From assembly GCA_046727435.1 (NCBI GenBank), contig JBKPCR010000323.1, forward strand, positions 1 to 9,802: DNA of 9,802 nt. The letters are read 5' to 3'. The DNA comes from CAVPRW01 sp046727435 [NCBI: bacterium] (lineage in GTDB: Bacteria; Tectomicrobia; Entotheonellia; J063). Position numbers and translations under genes: made by a program. The notes under the pieces are model-generated. The model made no database searches. It was given only the letters and a program-made list of their open reading frames with translations, and was not told where the DNA came from. Positions 7,460 through 9,802 of this stretch are shown one piece after another; positions within the stretch are counted from its first letter, which is position 1, and each line of letters opens with the position of its first letter.

Positions 7460-8605
7460 ATGGTCAATTTTGCTCTGACTGAGGAACAGGAGGAGCTACG
7501 GCGCGTGGCGCGGGAGTTCGCCCAGAACGAGATCGCGCCCGTGGCGATGCACTACGATAAGACCGGCGAGTTCCCCTGGGCCATCTATCGCAAGGCCCAC
7601 GCCATCGGCCTGATGAATGCCAGTGTGCCCGCTGCCTATGGAGGTGGCGGACTGAGCGCCCTTGAGTGCTGCCTCATCGTCGAGGAACTGGGGGCAGCTT
7701 GTGCCGGTATTACCACGTCCATCATGGTCAATGACCTCGCCCTGATGCCGATCCTCGTCGCTGGCTCCGAGGAGCAACAACGCACCTTCCTCACCCCGTT
7801 CTGCTCCGGCTTCAACATGGGAGCCTTCTGTCTGACCGAGCCGGGGGCGGGTTCTGACGTGGCTTCGATGTCCACCACGGCCAAGCGCGATGGCGACACT
7901 TACATTCTCAACGGCACTAAAACTTTCATCACCAACGGTAGCGTCGCCAGCCTCTACACCGTTTTCGCTACTCGGGACAAAAGCCTGCGCCATCAAGGCA
8001 TCGCTGGGTTCATTGTGCCAGCCGACACCCCTGGTATTTCGCATGGCAAGAAATTCGATAAGATGGGCCAGCGGGCCTCCGATACCGCCGAGGTCATCTT
8101 TGAGGACGTCCGCGTGCCCCGTGCCAAGCTACTGGGTCGAGAGGATGAAGGGTTCAGAATCGCCATGGTGACGCTAGACCGCACCCGACCGATGATCGCC
8201 GCCATGTCCGTCGGGCTGGCTCGCGCCGCCATGGACGCGGCTGTTCAATATGCCAAGGAGCGCATCACGTTTGGGACGCCGATCGGCCATCACCAGGCGA
8301 TCCAACTGCTCCTGGCCGACATGGCGAAGGACATCGAAGCCGCGCGTCTGCTGACCTGGCAGTGCGCCTGGCTCATCGACCAGGGGCATCGAGCGACGAA
8401 GGAGTCGTCCTTAGCGAAATGTTTTGCCACCGATATCGCCATGCGTGTGACCACTGATGCGGTGCAGGTCTTCGGGGGTTACGGCTATATGAAGGACCTG
8501 CCCCTCGAAAAATATATGCGTGACGCCAAGCTCATGCAGATCTACGAGGGCACCAATCAAATCCAACGTCTGGTCATCGCCCGCCACCTGTTGGGGCTTG
8601 CCTAA
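7460..8605 (+). CDS. Acyl-CoA dehydrogenase (MCAD/SCAD-like)
   Basis: This 381-residue FAD enzyme has the standard length of the family. It oxidises an acyl-CoA to the trans-2-enoyl-CoA and passes electrons to electron-transfer flavoprotein, in fatty-acid or amino-acid breakdown. The N-terminal helical domain starts FALTEEQEELRR. The flavin-site signature is GAFCLTEPGAGSD (121-133). The central beta domain contains NGTKTFITNG (151-160). The C-terminal domain has LDRTRP (239-244), YAKERITFG (264-272), VFGGYGY (337-343) and YEGTNQIQR (362-370) with the catalytic base Glu363. This Glu position is that of MCAD and SCAD, not of isovaleryl- or long-chain enzymes. Chain length preference cannot be read off. 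It lies 52 bases after the ABC-F gene with no terminator visible, so co-transcription is likely. No other beta-oxidation gene is in the window. Confidence 0.95.
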   Translation: MVNFALTEEQEELRRVAREFAQNEIAPVAMHYDKTGEFPWAIYRKAHAIGLMNASVPAAYGGGGLSALECCLIVEELGAACAGITTSIMVNDLALMPILVAGSEEQQRTFLTPFCSGFNMGAFCLTEPGAGSDVASMSTTAKRDGDTYILNGTKTFITNGSVASLYTVFATRDKSLRHQGIAGFIVPADTPGISHGKKFDKMGQRASDTAEVIFEDVRVPRAKLLGREDEGFRIAMVTLDRTRPMIAAMSVGLARAAMDAAVQYAKERITFGTPIGHHQAIQLLLADMAKDIEAARLLTWQCAWLIDQGHRATKESSLAKCFATDIAMRVTTDAVQVFGGYGYMKDLPLEKYMRDAKLMQIYEGTNQIQRLVIARHLLGLA

Positions 8606-8656
8606 CCCTTTCCTTTGGTTAGTGTTCCCCCTTCCCTAGTCGGAGGTGTTTGACGC

Positions 8657-8710
8657 ATGCAGAACCTTGTTGCAGTGAGGCATGACAAGTTTTCGACCAC
8701 CGCTCGCTGA
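8657..8710 (+). CDS. Possible 17-codon leader ORF before the PBP gene
   Basis: ATG at 8657 opens a 17-residue frame (MQNLVAVRHDKFSTTAR) that ends at TGA 8708-8710. GGAGG (8642-8646) lies ten bases before the ATG. Its stop codon overlaps the first base of the AGGAGG that serves the downstream PBP start. A translating ribosome would therefore finish on the next gene's ribosome binding site, as in translational coupling. No family is recognised, and an ORF this short with a chance GGAGG is quite possible in this composition. Confidence 0.25.
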   Translation: MQNLVAVRHDKFSTTAR

Positions 8711-8715
8711 GGAGG
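8710..8715 (+). promoter_or_regulatory. Ribosome binding site for the PBP1B-type gene
   Basis: AGGAGG followed after five bases by GTG (8721-8723). It favours the GTG over the in-frame ATG at 8682, which has only GAGG one base upstream. Confidence 0.6.
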
Positions 8716-8720
8716 TTGAG

Positions 8721-9802
8721 GTGGCACGACGCAGCCCGCGCCGTCGACGCGTCAGAGCCCAGAACCCGCGCCACCGCTGGTGGAATCGGGTTGTGTGGCG
8801 CATCCCACTGCTGCTCATTCCGGCGGTGCTCTGCGCCTTGGTGGGAGCAGCGTATGTGTATGTGCAGTTCTCTCAGATGATCATCCTGGGCTTTGAGGGG
8901 AAGCGTTGGAGTCTGTCCTCAAAGGTGTATGCCGAGCCGGAGTCATTATACCCTGGGCTTCCGCTTCGCCTCGAGGACCTGCAAGCGAGCTTGGAACGTC
9001 TAGGCTATCGGCCGGTGCAGGCGCTGACGCATCAGGGGCAGTATCGCGTGCATGCCGCCCAAGTCGATATCGCCTTGCGCGAGTTTCGTTATCCCTACCG
9101 CCGCGAGCCTGCCCGCACCATCCGCGTCAGCTTTCGGCGCAACAACGTGCGGGAGATCCGTGATCTGCGAGGCGACCAGGCGATCAGCGTCGTCGACCTA
9201 GAGCCGCAACTGGTCAGTGAGTTTTTTACGCCAGAGCGCGAAAAACGACAGCTCGTCAAGATCGGCGGCATTCCACCGTACCTCATCCAGGCGGTCATCG
9301 CCATTGAAGATCGCCGCTTTTACGCCCATCGAGGCGTCGATTGGCTCGGTATCCTGCGAGCGCTCTATCGCAATGTGCGGGCTGGAGGCGTAACTGAAGG
9401 GGGCAGTACGCTGACGCAGCAACTCGTCAAAAATTTCTTTCTGACCCCGAAGCGCTCGATCTGGCGCAAGAGCGCTGAAATGATTATGGCAGTGATGGTG
9501 GAGGCGCGCTATTCGAAAGCGGCCATCCTTGAGCTCTATCTCAATGAGATCTATCTCGGTCAGCGTGGCTCGATCAGCATCAACGGTGTTGGGGAAGCGG
9601 CGCGTTTGTACTTTCGCAAAGACGTGCAAGAGCTGACGATCGCGGAGGCAGCGCTCATGGCCGGCCTGATCCGCGCACCACATCTCTACTCCCCCTATAA
9701 GCATCCGGAGCGCGCGGTAGAGCGACGCAATCGCGTACTCACCGCCATGCTTGATGCAGAGTATCTGTCGGCTGAGGCATGCCAGCGCGCGATGCGCACG
9801 CC
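8721..9802 (+). CDS. mrcB: Class A penicillin-binding protein, PBP1B type (partial, 3' end missing)
   Basis: About 360 residues are present; relatives are near 750-850, so the transpeptidase domain lies beyond the window. A very basic cytoplasmic tail (RRSPRRRRVR) is followed by a membrane segment at about 24-50. A PBP1B-like UB2H region follows at about 60-155 (GKRWSLSSKVYAEP, LERLGYRPV). The GT51 glycosyltransferase domain, which polymerises lipid II into glycan strands, shows IEDRRFYAHRG with catalytic Glu196. It continues with EGGSTLTQQLVKN (from 226), RKSAE with the second Glu253, ARYSKAAILELYLNEIYLG and RRNRVLTAML. The two glutamates are 57 residues apart, as in E. coli PBP1B (E233/E290). 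The UB2H region is where the outer-membrane lipoprotein LpoB docks in E. coli. An alternative in-frame ATG at 8682 would add 13 residues. The gene follows the acyl-CoA dehydrogenase by 115 bases. Confidence 0.93.
   Translation, partial: MARRSPRRRRVRAQNPRHRWWNRVVWRIPLLLIPAVLCALVGAAYVYVQFSQMIILGFEGKRWSLSSKVYAEPESLYPGLPLRLEDLQASLERLGYRPVQALTHQGQYRVHAAQVDIALREFRYPYRREPARTIRVSFRRNNVREIRDLRGDQAISVVDLEPQLVSEFFTPEREKRQLVKIGGIPPYLIQAVIAIEDRRFYAHRGVDWLGILRALYRNVRAGGVTEGGSTLTQQLVKNFFLTPKRSIWRKSAEMIMAVMVEARYSKAAILELYLNEIYLGQRGSISINGVGEAARLYFRKDVQELTIAEAALMAGLIRAPHLYSPYKHPERAVERRNRVLTAMLDAEYLSAEACQRAMRT

Noticed and set aside
8602-8622. CTAACC/GGTTAG hairpin with a nine-base loop overlapping the acyl-CoA dehydrogenase stop codon
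   Set aside because: The stem is only six weak pairs and is followed by TGTTCCCCC rather than a T run, so it does not qualify as an intrinsic terminator.
1-9802. A novel defence, mobile or biosynthetic system
   Set aside because: All long open frames with family motifs belong to well-known housekeeping or envelope families. No direct repeats, integrase, toxin-antitoxin pair or unknown multi-gene cluster was seen.

Overview
No undescribed system is visible in this window. It reads as an ordinary chromosomal stretch of a fairly GC-rich Gram-negative bacterium. A PBP1B-type peptidoglycan synthase with its UB2H region and a YcbB/LdtD-type L,D-transpeptidase both point to an envelope with an outer membrane. 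The sequence alone does not fix the phylum. No transposase, integrase, CRISPR array, tRNA or rRNA was seen, and coding density is high.

Left part: the window opens with the last 43 codons of a plus-strand cobalamin-dependent methionine synthase (metH). It meets, tail to tail with a 20-base gap, a run of four minus-strand genes. In transcription order (right to left) these are transketolase (tkt, GTG start), a small FMN-type nitroreductase, a YcbB/LdtD-type L,D-transpeptidase and a GNAT N-acetyltransferase. The transpeptidase appears to have its own extended -10 promoter, and the acetyltransferase follows it by 53 bases, so those two are probably co-transcribed.

Right part: a divergent intergenic region (5278-5544) carries two good sigma70-like promoters back to back. 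One reads left into tkt and is followed by a nested inverted repeat in the presumed leader. The other reads right into a YheS-type ABC-F ATPase and lies so close to its start codon that the mRNA should be leaderless or nearly so. Downstream, in the same direction, are an MCAD/SCAD-like acyl-CoA dehydrogenase (52-base gap) and, after 115 bases, a class A penicillin-binding protein of PBP1B type. That gene runs off the right edge within or just after its glycosyltransferase domain.

How the genes relate: most are housekeeping genes (methionine synthesis, pentose phosphate pathway, ribosome-associated ATPase, acyl-CoA oxidation). The one functional theme linking both halves is peptidoglycan assembly: an LdtD-like 3-3 crosslinking enzyme and a PBP1B-like polymerase about 6 kb apart, on opposite strands. 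The points worth a second look are regulatory: the probable leaderless ABC-F transcript, the structured tkt leader, and a possible 17-codon leader ORF in front of the PBP1B gene.
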